Part shown: piece by piece, positions 7,034 to 7,849 of the stretch | Layout of the letters: the number at the start of each line of letters is the position of its first letter | How positions within the stretch are numbered: the first letter of the stretch is position 1 | NCBI GenBank assembly: GCA_039587215.1 | Contig: JBDHIW010000112.1 | Location: forward strand, 1 to 7,849 | Direction: 5' to 3' | DNA: 7,849 bases | Origin: CAMYLY01 sp039587215 | Lineage (GTDB): Bacteria > Gemmatimonadota > Gemmatimonadetes > Gemmatimonadales > GWC2-71-9 | Position numbers and translations under genes: made by a program | The notes under the pieces: model-generated | Database searches by the model: none | What the model saw: the letters and a program-made list of their open reading frames with translations, nothing else | What the model was told of the DNA's origin: nothing

Positions 7034-7849
7034 GTCCGCGGTGCTGGCGGCGGTGCTCGCCGCCGGCATCGCGACCGTCGCGCCGGCGTGGGCGCAGTAC
7101 GTCCCGCCCGCGACCGGTGGTGTCGTGCGGTTGGACGAGATCCTCCAGCGACTCGCCGAGCCGCGGCGCGTCCTCATGGTCGGTGCCCACCCCGACGACG
7201 AGAACACGAGCCTGCTGGCCGCCATCCAGCGTGGATCGGGGGCCGATGTCGCGTACCTCTCACTGTCGCGCGGTGAAGGCGGACAGAACCTGATCGGGCC
7301 CGAGCTCGGGGTGGAGCTGGGGCTGATTCGCACGCGCGAGCTCGAGGCGGCGCGCCGGATCGACGGCGGGCGCCAGTTCTTCACCCGCGCGTATGACTTC
7401 GGGTATTCGAAGTCGATCGAAGAGACATCGGAGCGGTGGGTCGCCGATTCGGTGCTCAAGGACGCGGTCCGGATCATCCGGCGGTATCGGCCACACGTCA
7501 TCGTGACGGTGTGGACCGGCACCCCGCGCGACCGCCACGGGCAGCATCAGATGGCGGGGGTCGTGGCGCGGGAGGCGTACGAGGCGGCGGGGGACCCGGC
7601 CCGGTTCCCGGAACTCGCGGCGGAGGAGGGCCTCGCGCCCTGGGCTCCGCAGAAGCTCTTCCTCAGCGCGTGGTTCGACACGACGGGCATCACCGTCGCC
7701 TTCGAGACGGGCGCCCTGGACCCCCGCTCCGGCCGGTCACACCACCAGCTCGCGATGGCCAGTCGAAGTCAGCACCGGTCCCAGGACATGGGACAGTTGC
7801 AGGACATCGGCCCCATGCGTCGCGGCATGCGGTTGCTCGAGACGCGGGT
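7020..7849 (+). CDS. Secreted PIG-L/LmbE-family deacetylase, 3' end outside window
   Basis: 276 codons are visible and open to the window edge. The GTG start at 7020 gives a textbook signal peptide: a KPRR n-region, an Ala/Leu/Val core and cleavage after PAWA before Gln26. The catalytic domain begins at VLMVGAHPDDE. By analogy with MshB, His57 and Asp60 bind the metal and Asp59 is the general base. His173 and His176 in DRHGQHQ provide the second metal motif. SRGEGGQN, RTRELEAARRIDGG and SRSQHRSQ are features of the large secreted PIG-L group, whose members usually run to about 800 residues with extra C-terminal domains. Expected chemistry is removal of N-acetyl groups from GlcNAc-type glycans or related amides in the periplasm or outside the cell; the natural substrate is unknown. 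The start lies inside the preceding gene with a 14-nt overlap and no good Shine-Dalgarno, so translational coupling is likely. Confidence 0.9.
   Translation, partial: MKPRRSAVLAAVLAAGIATVAPAWAQYVPPATGGVVRLDEILQRLAEPRRVLMVGAHPDDENTSLLAAIQRGSGADVAYLSLSRGEGGQNLIGPELGVELGLIRTRELEAARRIDGGRQFFTRAYDFGYSKSIEETSERWVADSVLKDAVRIIRRYRPHVIVTVWTGTPRDRHGQHQMAGVVAREAYEAAGDPARFPELAAEEGLAPWAPQKLFLSAWFDTTGITVAFETGALDPRSGRSHHQLAMASRSQHRSQDMGQLQDIGPMRRGMRLLETR

Overview
The window is high-GC, densely coded bacterial DNA with strong codon bias. Its contents are a secreted or lipid-anchored Ig-like/beta-helix protein, a very-long-chain-type acyl-CoA dehydrogenase, a secreted S9C/DPP5-type peptidase, a phosphoribosyltransferase-fold protein and a secreted PIG-L/LmbE deacetylase. 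I judge this mix most like a Gemmatimonadota or similar Gram-negative chromosome. That assignment is an inference from gene style only; no rRNA or other marker is present.

Layout. Positions 1-1995 (minus strand) hold the N-terminal 665 codons of a long lipoprotein whose 3' end lies outside the window. Positions 1996-2232 are intergenic and contain a strong hairpin terminator for the next gene. Positions 2233-4122 (minus) encode a 629-residue FadE/VLCAD-like acyl-CoA dehydrogenase. Positions 4123-4225 are a short divergent control region with a perfect 8+8 bp inverted repeat. Three genes then run on the plus strand: an S9 peptidase (4226-6331), a COG1926-like phosphoribosyltransferase-fold protein (6380-7033) and a PIG-L deacetylase (7020-7849, cut by the window end). 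They are separated by 48 nt and by a 14-nt overlap, so they are probably one transcription unit.

How the genes may work together. The plus-strand cluster combines two exported hydrolases, one for peptides and one for N-acetyl groups, with a small cytosolic protein. That protein keeps the phosphoribosyltransferase fold but has lost the acidic pair of the PRPP-binding loop. The acyl-CoA dehydrogenase is divergently transcribed and may share control through the palindrome. The lipoprotein is a separate transcription unit. I found no mobile element, CRISPR array, tRNA or rRNA. The most unusual item is the degenerate PRPP loop in its conserved-looking setting; I do not see clear evidence of a wholly new system.
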